A stretch of DNA of 64,000 nt from Annona cherimola. Its lineage: Eukaryota > Streptophyta > Magnoliopsida > Magnoliales > Annonaceae. The DNA lies in assembly GCA_030490835.1 (NCBI GenBank), contig CM059977.1, positions 35,113,676-35,177,675 of the forward strand. The letters are read 5' to 3'. Below the pieces are notes generated by a model. The model worked only from the letters and a program-made list of their open reading frames with translations. It was not told the DNA's origin and did not search any database. A program made the translations under genes and the position numbers. This document shows positions 32,066-43,300 of the stretch, piece after piece (position 1 is the stretch's first letter; every line of letters begins with the position of its first letter).

Positions 32066-32784
32066 GGCTCTTGAGACATTCCAAACGAATTTCACTACAA
32101 TAATCTACATGTATAGCTAACAATATCTATTTTCCCTTACATAAATTTACTGAAAATCCATCTGTGGCGCTCCTCCTATTTGAGGAGACTTCATGCCAGA
32201 ACGCCGGCCACTCGATCACCAGCGCACGCTACCGTGGGGCAAGTGCTCGTGCCACGTGGGTAACACCCGCGTGGTGCGCACATACTTGTCAACATCTAAA
32301 AATTTTTGTCTACTACGCAGACCCTAAGAACTATAAATTCATCATATAGGATAATAGGAAATTACATTTGCTTGATGATATGCGTAGACAAAGAGAGTTC
32401 ACTAAAGAAAGATAAATACCTATTAAAAAATTAATATTATCAAAACTATTTAACTTATACACACTTCATATCCAAACGCAACTTCCAACTCAAATATGTC
32501 GAAACGCACCCCAGTGTATTAAGGGAAAAATATGTAAGGATAATTTTTTGGCAATGCATAGCTTGGGTAACTCTATCCCTAATCCTTTTAGTTTTGAAAG
32601 GGAATAGGGTTAGAGTTTCTCATGTTTCTTTATCAAAAAAATAAAAATAAAAAAAATGTCGAAACGCACATCAAGTTCATCTAAGTTCTAGAAATAAAGA
32701 GATCTTTTCTCGTAAAATTAAAAAATTAAAAACATATATCAAAGTCATATTATATTACATTTATTAGTTCATGATAATAAGAAA
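32066..32784. other. Intergenic, nothing recognised
   Basis: The GC-richer frame at 32164-32349 has no recognisable motif. An A-rich stretch near 32632-32658 could be an old retroposon tail. Confidence 0.4.
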
Positions 32785-33790
32785 ATCAGGTCAAATTAAC
32801 TCAGGTTGATTAAACACCTAAACTACAATAACCTTATTTCCCATGTTGGGTCGGTTGAACTCAATTATACGCCCATGTTTCTAAAAATCAAATCTAGCCC
32901 TGTTTGTTTCTAGTCTAACCTAAGCTTGGCCCATTATTCAAAAACTAGGACTGACATTAGTTGACCTTAATCAGATTTGATGTAATAAATAGGATTAAGT
33001 AATGCAATGCCTAGATCTAGAAAAACGATTAAGACCTGTGGATTATGGGTCTCAATGTGATATTGTTTGCTTTGGCCTGATAGCTTAGCCGCATAATTTT
33101 AAAACTTGTTATAACATATTTAAACTAAGACTCACTTATAGAATCTTCAGAACTCCTAATCGGATTCAATTCTCAGCTGTTACAGGCCTACTAGCTTCCG
33201 GTTGGCTCATTCTCAAACCATAACTTAATTCTAATCTTCTACCTACAAAATAATTCTAAGCTTATGGACTATGGGCCTTTGCGTCATATTATACTCTCTA
33301 GTTTGGCAATTCAGCTGTATGATTTTAAAATGCGTTGCTCCATAGTTAAAAGGAGACCCATTTATAAACCTCTAAGAACTCTGTCCTTTATTTGACAAGG
33401 GATTTGATTTTGGGCTATTATAGTTGAGTCTTCCAAATAAAGTCAAGTTGGGTTGAACCCTTTATTCCCTTCTTATTTATGAGTGCATTATTATAGCTTT
33501 CTTGCAAAATAGTTTTAATAAAATATAAAAGAATTTAGGACTTGATTTATTCACTTTTACCAAGTGGGAAGTCATTCTTAAGTATGGAAAAACACTTTTA
33601 CTAGAGTGTAATTGTCTTGGTTATACATATTGGAGGTTAACCCTAACTCTAACACTAATCCATTCAAAAAATTTTCAATCCTAATACATTTTCCACCCAT
33701 TTACGGTAACCTCAACCCCAACCTAATCAATTTAACATAAATAGATTAGATTTGATAGGTTAACTAAAGCTGGTTGAATAATAAAAAAAG
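32785..33790 (-). repeat. Dispersed repeat G, copy 2, LTR-like
   Basis: The flanks of this segment match 22480-23060 in inverse orientation (AGTTGACCTTAATCAGATTT, TTCACTTTTACCAAGTGGGA). The middle (about 33010-33400) holds two diverged copies of a unit of about 225 bp, recognisable by GGATTATGGGTCTC and GGACTATGGGCCT, each followed by an ATTTTAAAA block and a pattern like GAGACCCATTTATAAACCTC. That wording is reminiscent of short plant LTR or TRIM sequence. Confidence 0.55.
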
Positions 33791-34889
33791 ATAAACTATT
33801 TAAAATCTATTATAAATAAAGACTTTTAATATTTTAATTTGAAGTTCAATTTTATATTTATTTTTATTTAGAATATTGATTCCATTGTCAATAGTTATGC
33901 ATAACTTATAATTTTTTAATTTTATGGGTTGTAAACGATAGATAATTGTGTTTATGGGCTTTATATGGTTTAAATTATGATCAAAGTATTTATTTAAATG
34001 AGTTAAACAGATCATGTAAATAGGTTAATGGGTTATGCAAATCGATTGCTAGATCAAAATTTTTCAACACTAATTTACTTCAAATCTTATTTGATATACT
34101 TATCATCAATTGACCCTAACTCAATTACACCCATAAATCTTACTACTACATTAAAAATAATTAGCTTGTCCTACGTGAATTCATAATGGCTCATGAGAAA
34201 TTAGCAAACAAGTCGCAGATATAGTTCTTGATAAAGGAATATGTAGACAGTTAATTAGGGTCCTTCATAATAAAATTTATTGGTAATTTTCAAATATATA
34301 GTTGAGATATATAGTTGAGAAAAAAGAGTTAAATTTTTTGGAAATTCTACTAATTTTTTCTAATTTCAAGTTTCCATAGGGTTAAGTTCATGACAATATA
34401 AATTATAAAAACTCTATAAATAAAGGCTTCAACCGTTCATTAAATAGACCACTAACACAGGCATTGCTGTTATATAATAATTTGCCAATATACACCTCAT
34501 TTTCCCTTTTTGAGCTAGCTAAGAGATCTATTTAAAACCATTAATACAATGACTAGCAAATAGGGGAGCAATTCCGTTTGATTAGTATAGGGAAGCTAGC
34601 CTTAACCAAAATCCATTAAAAAGGGGCAAATTCTATGTGCGCTTGCCAATTTTATTTATAATTTCATTTATATCCATAGTCTTTCAAAATTTTAAATATG
34701 CTAATGTATTTCATCAAAAATTTTATTTACACTCACGACTTTATAAATATGTTAAGTGGGCTATTAAAGCTAAATGAATTGACGAATACTCAAATCATAA
34801 TATTACTTGGGGTTTTAACAGATAAAATTTCACTTTCTAATGAATTTTTAGTACTCCAACATCTATAAAATCACATAGTATTTTAAGGT
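33791..34889. other. Intergenic, mostly featureless
   Basis: 34620-34780 resembles the left half of a family B element (CATTTATATCCATAGTCTTT, TTTACACTCACGACTTTA). Nothing else recognised. Confidence 0.4.
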
Positions 34890-35355
34890 TACATTTCACA
34901 TGTACCCGTAAATTTTAGCCATTTTGCTTATACCCCATGAACTTTTAAAATTTTCAAATATACTCATATATTTTGTCTAAAATTCTACTTATACCTATTG
35001 TGTTAGGAATCCATTAAAGAGGCTAACCTTTTGTGAAATGATGAATATGCTCATTCATAATTATCATTTTATAGCTCAAAATTCATATTCCAATGCATTT
35101 TTAGTAATCCTATCATTATAAAATCACATATTATTTGAATATAAATCTTTAATTTTGAGCAAATCAACCTCAAATTATATTAGGGTTGGGCATAGTTATT
35201 GTTTCATATTGGAGCTAATGGCTCATTTAATAAATCTCTAATGGCTTAGATATAGTAAAATTTAAAACAAAATGCATGAGTATATTTAGAACTTTTGAAA
35301 GTTCATAGGTATAAGTGGAATTATAAGTAAAATTCATGAATATATGTCGAATTTT
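34890..35355. mobile_element. Inverted-repeat MITE-like element (family B)
   Basis: Left end ACATTTCACATGTACCCGTA, right end reverse-complement AAATTCGACATATATTCATG. The interior has GTTAGGAATCCATTAAAGA, as in the copy at 71-531. Confidence 0.5.
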
Positions 35356-35394
35356 ATTTAAATGCGAATTTTTAACTTTGAGCAAACTAATCTA

Positions 35395-36705
35395 TTAGTA
35401 ATCTCTCTGCAAGTGCACGGGTCGTAGATTGTAGTACATAAAGTATCGATTTATAGGAAAATCGGAACTTAAGACATTGGATTTAAACATTTATATGAAA
35501 CACAGAGATAATAGGAAAATATCAAAAGAAGGAGGTTGACTTTAAGAATGTGGAACAAGCGATTAAAAATTATGGAATGAGAGTATCTAAAGTTTAGAGT
35601 TTCACATACATCTTCTACAACGGACACATGAGGTGTTTATTTAATCCGAAAATTATGTGTTAAAGAAGAACAAAATTTAAATTATCATTGCACCTTCTTT
35701 TGAAACCTACAAGGCGTAACCCTAATATATTCTTAACAACGTATTTTCATGAGATTAAATCAATTATGATTCATTAAATTCTACGATCGTTTATGGAATC
35801 TCTCGATGTCATCATGCATATTTTCATCGTCTTAGATTTTCAAGTTTAATATCTTGATTATCGTGTATTAGACTTCCATCTTTTGGTTCAATCACCTAAT
35901 ATATATGAAATTAAAAATTAATATCCTTCATAAATAAAATAAAATCATAATATCACTACATTGTACGTATGCTATATTCTAAACCCTTTGGGTTTAGCCT
36001 AGCATATTTATTATTAAACCCAAATATAAAATAAAATTATATCTCATCACAAACAAGATAATATAATCAAAAGAAAAGAAGAAGGGGAAAGCTTATTGAG
36101 TGGAAGCTCTAATGGTGTATTGATAACTCCTAGCAATGCCCATCTCGCTTCTTGTCTCGTGCTCTAAGTCCTCTCTTAATCTCTGGACCTCAACCCAAGC
36201 TTTAGCGACATTCAGGATGCCCTGGACGTTCTTCGGAGGTGTTTATATAAATATCCAAAAGATACTTGTGCATATAGTCCAAATTACACTCAAATTTGTG
36301 TAATCCAGCCTCCAAATGGTTTGAACTGTGTGGCACTCAGATCCACACAGTTCAACCCATGTGGCATTCTAGAGTGCTCTGCTTGCTTTGAAAATTATGT
36401 ACCACACCTAAACAGGTCTTAGGTATTGAATGAAACACGTTCTAAGTTGCTTTGATCAATGTTTTTTCTCCTTTTAATTTTTCAAAATTATCAAATAGAG
36501 TGGATCTTAGTCCTTATTCTTTGACTCTTCAAGAATCATGCATGTTTTGGACTGATTTCACGTAATTTTGCACATACAAATTAATTGTGAGTGCTTTATA
36601 GTAAATAAAGCTAAATCAATCAAAATATTATCCAAATCATCTTAAAACTCAAATTCTTCTTATTTAATATGCGAAATATGTAATATAAATGTGACTAACA
36701 CAATC
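35395..36705. mobile_element. LTR-like sequence
   Basis: CTCTGCAAGTGCACGGGTCG at about 35405, followed by a GTAGTACATAAAGTATCG block, strongly resembles the start region of a common class of plant LTRs. The 1.3 kb that follows has no coding signal. The ends, orientation and partner LTR could not be fixed. Confidence 0.35.
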
Positions 36706-36734
36706 CTAAGTTATATTAGGACTTAGGCATTTTC

Positions 36735-36900
36735 GTTATTTTATAGAAATCTAGCGGTCCTTTAACAGATTCCTAACTTTTTGGGTAAAACGAAATTTTA
36801 GGTAAAATATATTAGTATATTTGGAGTTTTTAAAATTTCGTAGATATAAGTGAAATTAGAAGTAAAATTTGTAGGTATATATGAAATTTTCCTTTTTAAA
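36735..36900. mobile_element. Half copy of family B element
   Basis: Reads like the right half of 34890-35355 (AACAGATTCCTAAC, TAGATATAAGTGAAATTAGA, GGTATATATGAAATTTTCC). Confidence 0.4.
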
Positions 36901-37020
36901 AAATTGTAGTCTTATCCACTATCGATACATAATTAATAAATGTCCAATAAATAAAATTATAAATATATATGTAATAAATAGATAAATTACATATGCTAAA
37001 ATAGATTTATATCCACCAAG

Positions 37021-37329
37021 TATTAGGACCAGTTCTATTAAGCATGGAATGTGTAGATGATAGCACGTGGAGGATTGCTAGCTTAACACGTGGTTAACCA
37101 GCTGGCTTCCAGCTGGTTTATTAGTGGGCTCTGAGTTTATAAAGAAGTTTGTTTTGTTCTTTTGGGAGGGGTCATTGAATCAGAATTTCATTTGCATTTT
37201 TCCTTTCTTAGCTTGCCTTGGCATAAGCTTTACCTATTTTAGTCCATTACTTTGTAAAAATTCGTGAGTTTTCTCACCTTTATAATAAAATTCTCAGCAA
37301 TACTTCATTTGGATTCTCAATTCCTAACA
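37021..37329 (+). repeat. 5' LTR (309 bp)
   Basis: Starts TATTAGGACC (first dinucleotide mutated from TG) and ends TTCCTAACA. A TATA-like TTTATAAAG lies at about 37136 and AATAAA in TATAATAAAATTC near 37281, consistent with promoter and poly(A) functions. Confidence 0.9.
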
Positions 37330-37342
37330 TTGGTATCAAAGT
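37330..37342 (+). promoter_or_regulatory. Primer-binding site (initiator Met-tRNA type)
   Basis: TTGGTATCAAAGT directly follows the LTR. It closely matches the TGGTATCAGAGC consensus that pairs with the 3' end of plant initiator tRNA-Met. Confidence 0.85.
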
Positions 37343-37371
37343 GAGATCGATCCATATGTAAATTGCATGCA

Positions 37372-38484
37372 ATGGAAGATTTGGAGTTGGAGTTTGCCGA
37401 ATTTTGGAAAGATTTGCAGAATGTCAGAAAAATTGGCAGAAGTACTTTGATGAAGAGCGAATTGCATGGCAAAACTTTTAGGAAGAGATAAAAAATATAC
37501 ATCAGGATGAAGCTCCGATGGCTACAGAGCTCAACAATCTCTTCTTTACTAAAGCAGACGCAACTGGGAGTGATGCAAGCAAAGATCGAGATCAGCCTAG
37601 CTTTGTGATTGATGATCAGTCGAGTCCGCCGGTGACAGAGGACTTTACGCAGAGAGGCATGTGTTCGCCAACTTTAAATCATGCGGGATCAAGCTATGCC
37701 ATCTGCAACAGCAAATCAGATTGTCAAAGGAGCTTGAGAAAGACAAGGATCAGTCCTATGTTGAAGAAGAGGCACCAGAAACATCGATTTGAGAGGTGGA
37801 AGAAGATTCAGCGGCGGAGGTGGTGGCTCAGTTGGGCATTGATTACATAAACGCTATTAACATCGAGAAAAAGCATCCGAAAGAAGATAACACTGTTCCT
37901 ATGCTGTTCATCGTGGAGTCCATATCATCTTATCCTTAGGTCGATGAATAGCAGTTGGAAGAGGGGAAACTGGCTCCTTGTTTTCAAGGGACTTCCTACG
38001 TTTTTGATAACTTGACACTTGCGAGTGTTTATAGTGAAGGCATTGCTTGTATGGTTGGTGGATGGGAGGTGAGCTTGAAGCAATGTGCTGCACGGGAGTT
38101 GGAAATGCAATTTGCTTCCTAGGTGTTTAATGGAATGAGAGAACAAGAGTGGTTGCTTGTTCATGGACATACCAATAGTGTATTTGTGGTGCTCGAGCGG
38201 CAAAGGTCATTCATTATGTTTCAGCAATATAGTTTGAGAGTAGCTGTAGCAGGTGTCTCTAATTCTTTGGTCCAATGGGACGTGGGTGGAACATGGTTAA
38301 GTGAATTAGAGATGATAATTCAATATTCAAGATGGACCTGGGATCCGAGTGGATTTTATGTTGTTTTGATTATTTGCAATGTATGCCGCTGGGTTTTGGG
38401 ATTCAGGAGGAGATCGCCGATTATGGAAATGGAATCTGTTTTTGAGCCTATCAATGGTAGAAAAAGAGTCAGCCATAAACGATA
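37372..38484 (+). pseudogene. Internal coding remnant of unknown function in the short-LTR element
   Basis: Reading begins at ATGGAAGATTTGGAGTTGGA. By shifting frame, a nearly continuous plus-strand protein-like reading can be followed: QKNWQKYFDEERIAWQNF, a stop, EEIKNIHQDEAPMATELNNL, an acidic and serine-rich stretch, then from about 37800 EEDSAAEVVAQLGIDYINAI, KHPKEDNTVPMLFIVESI, CFQGTSYVFDNLTLASVYSE, a stop near 38120, and FNGMREQEWLLVHGHTNSVF to about 38484. At least two frameshifts and several stops break it. It has no zinc knuckle, protease, RT or integrase signature. I do not recognise the family; it could be a divergent gag-like protein or a transduced host gene. Confidence 0.45.
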
Positions 38485-38758
38485 AGAAGAAGATGTCTAG
38501 TAGGAGATGCTTTCTTTTTCTACAAAGTAGTAGAAAATTAAGTATAATAGTCTGCTAGTAGTTACTGGTCGTGCTTTCATTAGATCTTTCTAGTCGATTA
38601 TACTGTCGAAGTTCCAAAAGGGATGAAGGGACAGGTTGGAAATATGGTGAAAAGCTTGTGAAGATCAATGGAATGCAGTGGCTTCATATAATAATTCAAA
38701 AAATTATCTTAGAATTTACTGGCTCTAGATTAGATTTGAGCGTGGACGCTCAATCTTA

Positions 38759-38770
38759 GGTAGGGGGAGA
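38759..38770 (+). promoter_or_regulatory. Polypurine tract
   Basis: GGTAGGGGGAGA abuts the 3' LTR. It serves as plus-strand DNA primer in reverse transcription. Confidence 0.85.
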
Positions 38771-39079
38771 TGTTAGGACCCGATCTATTAAGCATGGAAT
38801 GTGTAGATGATAGCACATGGAGGATTGCTAGCTTTACACGTGGTTAACCAACTGGCTTCTAGCTGGTTTGTTAGTGGGTTCTAAGTTTATAAATAAGCTT
38901 GTTTTGTTCTTTTGGGAGGGGTCGTTGAATCTGAATTTTATTTGTATTTTTCCTTTGTTAGATTGCCTTGGTGTAAGCTTTACCTATTTTAGTCCATTCC
39001 TTTCTAAAAATTTATGTGTTTTTTCACCTTTATAATAAAATTCTCAGCAATACTTGATTTGGATTCTCGGTTCCTAACA
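38771..39079 (+). repeat. 3' LTR (309 bp)
   Basis: Starts TGTTAGGACC and ends TTCCTAACA. Same length as the 5' LTR with scattered substitutions, mostly transitions. Confidence 0.9.
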
Positions 39080-39084
39080 CCAAG

Positions 39085-39705
39085 CTCTACACATATGACC
39101 AAACTCAAATATATACACACGTATATTAATTGGCATGACACATGATATATTATGTAGCATACTCCTACCACCACATGTTGTGTTAGACACAACTAGCAGT
39201 TATAGTAACTCCCACCACGTCTCAGGCCATGACCACAACGGTTGTTTTGAAGCTAGTAATCATAAAAGATAGTGACTCGAAGCATGAAGGTGGCAAAAAA
39301 ATATACATTGAAGCTAAGTCCATACTTTGCAAAATAATTTCAAGAAAATCCTTTCATTTTTGAAGAAATTACCATAGATCAGAAGGAAGACTGTAGATTA
39401 AATTGTTACATTTTTTATTATAAATAATTTAATTTGAGTCTATACAAGTTCCCAAATTTTAATACAAAGCATATACCCCCAAATTTCCTTTTCTTCTTCT
39501 CGATTTTCTTTTTATAGGAATTTAGAAATGGTGAAATCGAAAGTATCATCAAATTTTTTCGTCTACAAATTTCTAGTGCCATTTGTGGGAAACATGGTGT
39601 CTGGTTCCCTGTACTCTTCTTCTTCGATTGAAGCTCTCTAAACATGACTTCTTCTCTTACGAAGCTCTCTACAAACTTATGATGGAAAGGACTCTCCACA
39701 TTGAC
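39085..39705. other. Between LTR element and gypsy gag
   Basis: No LTR or PBS belonging to the gypsy element was identified here, though its leader should lie in this stretch. A minus-strand frame at 39418-39699 has no known domain. Confidence 0.35.
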
Positions 39706-40330
39706 GTATCTATTATTTCATGCATTGATTAGTAGTATAACGAGTAAAGATGCTCTTCATGTATTATTTTTTGTCAGTACATTGACAAATGCAGCATTTG
39801 ATTGGTACTTAATGTTGCCTGAAGGGTCCATCAATTCATGGGATGATATGGAAAGAGTTTTTAACACACTTTTCTGATGAAAATGATAGTGTCTGGACCA
39901 CTCAGTTAGCAGGGACTAAACAAAATTTTAGAATCTTCTAGAGAATTCATCAAAAAATGGATGACCCTTACTGTTAAATCTTCTAAAGGTCCTTCTCAAA
40001 ACACTTTGGCAGAGATGTGCAAAAAGAACATGAGTAGCAAACTTCGGTCCAAAATTTTTGAATTTAAAGTAAAGACAAAGAGGGAACTCAAAGAGGTAGG
40101 TCACAATGCAAAATTATGATAGAAGATCATTGAAAAGAAAAGTTTGCTACTTGAAAGTTTGACCCATCAAAAGTGAAGAAAGAATTATTAATTATACAAG
40201 TTTTCAACAAGGGTGGAGTAGGAATAACAACAGCAGAGAATCTCAAGATGAAAGAAAAACTAAAGAAGGGGAATAAGATAACACCAAAAGAAGAAAACCA
40301 GTATCCCTTAAAAAGAGACTTTAGAGATAT
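39706..40330 (+). pseudogene. Ty3/gypsy gag remnant
   Basis: The plus-strand reading contains ALHVLFFVSTLTNAAFDWYL, then MLPEGSINSWDDMERVFNTL, the characteristic gag core pattern (hydrophobic-W-Y, L-P-x-G-S-I-x-S-W, M-E-x-x-F). A stop follows within a few codons, and downstream reading (EMCKKNMSSKLRSKIFEFK) is only recoverable across frames. It would have formed the virus-like particle of the retrotransposon. It lies upstream of protease, RT and integrase remnants in the right order. Confidence 0.65.
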
Positions 40331-41596
40331 ACGTATGTAATGTTAGTCACCTGTGGGATATTATGAGATTTCTTTTGAAAGGAGAAAAAATTATGTTACC
40401 ATTATGCAAGCGTCCTAAAGAGGAGTTCAAAATTAATCAAGTATTACACATATCGTAGAATAGTTGAGCATACTCTTATGAATTATTATGTTCTAAAAGT
40501 AAAGTTTAGGAATTGATCAATGTAGTCACAATCATCCTAGAAGCGGAAGACAAAAAGGTCGCAACAAATTCAGTCTCAATTTTGTTTTGGATCATTCGAT
40601 CCAATTACAATCACATTTGAAGTTAGCATTGACCCAAATGTTGAATTCAGGTATGAACCTTTGGAGGCTCCTTCTAAAGACTTATTTCCACATAACCTCT
40701 CTGATGGATCTTTTCTTTGAGTTCATCTTAATTTGTTGAAAGAGGAATATTAGAATTCAAGTCAACCAAAGAAAAAGTCATTAAAGCTTAAGAAAAATTA
40801 CTCGAGGAAAAAGAAAATAAAAAAGCTAGGAAATGAGATTAATAAGCCAACAATAAGTGATGTTTGACATTCTCTTACACTAAAAGACTTCATACTATCT
40901 AAGTTATTTAGTAAGTTTTGAGCTAATATGATGGAAGAGGAAAATATAGATGACTTTGAAGCAGAAAGTATAAATATTATAACATACGATTGGATATCAG
41001 GTTCCCAACTCGAAAATGAATTCAAAAAAGAAAAGATGTTACTCCACAAGAAGAGATTTCTTCATCGGATAATGATATGATATCTGATAAAGATTTCACA
41101 GTCTTTAATGAAGATTTTGTTGATTTAATAGCATGAGAAAGTGAGGCAAGTTTAGAAATAATAAATGAGATTTGTCTCCGTTTAAATAGAGGTGTATGAT
41201 CCTCAAAGGAGTCAAAGAAATGAGGGATAAGAAAATGAACTATCAGACTATGAAAATTATCCTAGTCTTATCTCTTTTCTCACATTAGGAACTTGGCTAA
41301 TGATAGATGAAATCTGCCATTAGAAGGAAGAGGAAAGTTTTTAATAATTTCTTATACGAAATTCATGTCCTGAAAATGGAACAACCTCAAGTGTTTCAGT
41401 AAATATGGTTATGGTTCAAGAATTAGAAAAAGAAAAATAATGCAAGAGGTAGGAAAAGAAACCAATGAGGAAACACGAGATTGGATCAAGCAAGGAGGTG
41501 TATGAAGCATGAAGATGAACCAGACCTAACTTCGACTATCATAAAAAATATAATGAACCCAACATGTCCTTTGGTGGTCCGTTCAAACATACCCTC
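40331..41596 (+). pseudogene. Ty3/gypsy gag-pol spacer, decayed
   Basis: Only short readable segments remain, for example ITFEVSIDPNVEFRYEPLEA near 40610 and an acidic EEENIDDFEAESINIITYDW near 40935. They fit the low-complexity linker before the protease but cannot be assigned to a domain. Confidence 0.4.
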
Positions 41597-42497
41597 TGTA
41601 ACGCCCCAGGCCTAACAGTAAGGTATTGTCCGCTTTGGGCCTTGGCCCGCACGGTTTTGCCCCTTTGGGTTCACGTGCATCCCGTCCTTTCCCAAAAGGC
41701 GCCTCACTAAGGTACCTGGCGGCCTTCACTTATAACCCAGGCTCCCCCCCTAATCCTAACCGATGTGTTGTAACGCCCCAGGCCTAACAGTAAGGTATTG
41801 TCCGCTTTGGGCCTCGGCCCGCACGGTTTTGCCCCTTTGGGTTCACGTGCATCCCGTCCTTCCCCAAAAGGCGCCTCACAGAGTTACGCAGCGTACTGGC
41901 TACTCTGCTAAGTATTGTCCGCTTTAGGTTCACGTTTCCGTCCTTCCCCTCACGGTTTTGCCCTTCTGGGTTCACGTGCATTCCGTCCTTCCCCAGAAGG
42001 CGCCTCACAGAGTTACGCAGCGTACTGGCTTCTCTGCTAAGTATTGTCCGCTTTAGGTTCACGTTTCCGTCCTTCCCCTCACGGTTTTGCCCTTCTGGGT
42101 TCACGTGCATTCCGTCCTTCCCCAGAAGGCGCCTCACAGAGTTACGCAGCGTACTGGCTTCTCTGCTAAGTATTGTCCGCTTTAGGTTCACGTTTCCGTC
42201 CTTCCCCTCACGGTTTTGCCCTTCTGGGTTCACGTGCATTCCGTCCTTCCCCAGAAGGCGCCTTCTGGGGAAGGACGGAATGCACGTGAACCCAGAAGGG
42301 CAAAACCGTGAGGGGAAGGACGGAAACGTGAACCTAAAGCGGACAATACTTAGCAGAGAAGCCAGTACGCTGCGTAACTCTGTGAGGCGCCTTTTGGGGA
42401 AGGACGGGATGCACGTGAACCCAGAAGGGCAAAACCGTGCGGGCCGAGACCCAAAGCGGACAATACCTTACTGTTAGGCCTGGGGCGTTACACCCTC
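41592..42497. mobile_element. GC-rich foldback element inserted in the gypsy remnant, with 5-bp target duplication
   Basis: The element is 41597-42492, flanked by CCCTC at 41592-41596 and 42493-42497. It starts TGTAACGCCCCAGGCCTAAC and ends with the exact complement, GTTAGGCCTGGGGCGTTACA. It has a 172-bp leading copy (41597-41768, ending in an AACCGATGTG phrase like the end of many plant TRIM or LTR sequences), then a second start at 41769, a left arm with three 129-bp repeats, a palindromic centre at 42259/42260 and a right arm of 233 bp with a single repeat. The arms are nearly identical. GC content far exceeds the surroundings. TG...CA ends with a 5-bp duplication suggest LTR-type integration, but the termini are inverted, not direct. 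Confidence 0.85.
41880..42259 (+). repeat. Three 129-bp tandem repeats (left arm)
   Basis: Units begin GAGTTACGCAGCGTACTGGC at 41881, 42010 and 42139 and are almost identical. Because 129 is a multiple of three and no stop arises, a long repetitive open frame runs across them on the minus strand. I regard it as a by-product of the unit length. The inverse unit occurs once at 42260-42390. Confidence 0.95.
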
Positions 42498-42499
42498 TT

Positions 42500-43300
42500 C
42501 ATCAAGAAATAAATATCTTGAAATGAACAAGTCTGTTAATTATGATATAATTGAACAGATTGCTCATATCCAAGCAAAAATTTATGTTTATGATTTGTTG
42601 CGTTTGTCTCCTCAAATTAGAAAAGACTTAGCAAAATTGTTGACAGCTGAAGTTATACTCTACATGTTAACAAGGTGCAAGTAGAACCTAAAAAATATGA
42701 AAAATGTTATTTTATTAAGATGACTAAAATGACAAGTACAACGTTAACTAAGGAGGATATGTTGTTAAGGTACAGTTGCCACGTGTTCAAATTGATCCTG
42801 AATCTGTAGTTGTATAATGCCCTTAAGGGCATTAGCATTTTTTGAGATACCTATTAATTAGTTAAGCAGGTCTTCCACTGCCATTGAAGTATACAATGCT
42901 CAATCACAAGATATTCCGGAAAAGATAAAAATTCCATTGCAATTGGGTAGCTTGAAATTCTACGTGACATGTTATGTAATTGATGCTGAAACTTCTTATA
43001 ATGTGCTTACTAGGATGACCATGGGTCCATGAAAACTTTTTGGTTTCATGTATTTTACATCAATGTATCAAATATGTTAATGATGATGGAAAAAGATTTT
43101 GTATGTTTATAGATGAAAGACCATTTAAAGGTTGTGAAACCAATTGTATAAATGTAAAGCTTTATAAAAAAAAGATAAAGAAAGACAAATCAATAAAGAA
43201 AAATGAAGAAAAGATATCAAGGGAACTAACAAAAGTTTCTGAAAAGGAAAATCAAAAGAGATAAAAGTCAATAAGTCGATAGGTGCTTGCACCGAATTCC
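42500..43300 (+). pseudogene. Ty3/gypsy aspartic protease region, degraded
   Basis: Plus-strand segments read VNYDIIEQIAHIQAKIYVYD (about 42535) and LLRLSPQIRKDLAKLL. After a gap come STAIEVYNAQSQDIPEKI, IPLQLGSLKFYVTCYVIDAE and TSYNVLTRMTMGP, matching the usual layout of the protease domain (a phrase of the type F-x-V-I-D-x-x-x-S-Y-N-x-L). The catalytic D-S/T-G triplet is not readable in one frame. Stops and frameshifts make it non-functional. Confidence 0.6.

Larger units (their letters stand above)
37016..39084 (+). mobile_element. Complete non-autonomous LTR retrotransposon (short LTRs), with 5-bp target duplication
   Basis: The element is 37021-39079, flanked by CCAAG at 37016-37020 and 39080-39084. 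It has two 309-bp LTRs (37021-37329 and 38771-39079), a primer-binding site directly after the 5' LTR and a polypurine tract GGTAGGGGGAGA directly before the 3' LTR. The interior is only 1441 bp and has no protease, integrase, reverse transcriptase or RNase H motif, so it must depend on a partner element. LTRs agree at about nine positions in ten by eye, so it is not recent. Confidence 0.9.

Noticed and set aside
41784..42239. Long minus-strand open frame of repeated 43-residue units (and a matching plus-strand one at 42280-42477)
   Set aside because: It follows from 129-bp repeats being a multiple of three with no stop, inside a non-coding foldback element. The same words read on both strands because the arms are inverted.
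41881..42267. Regular 129-bp repeats considered as a CRISPR-like array
   Set aside because: The repeats are contiguous with no unique spacers, and the context is plant nuclear DNA.
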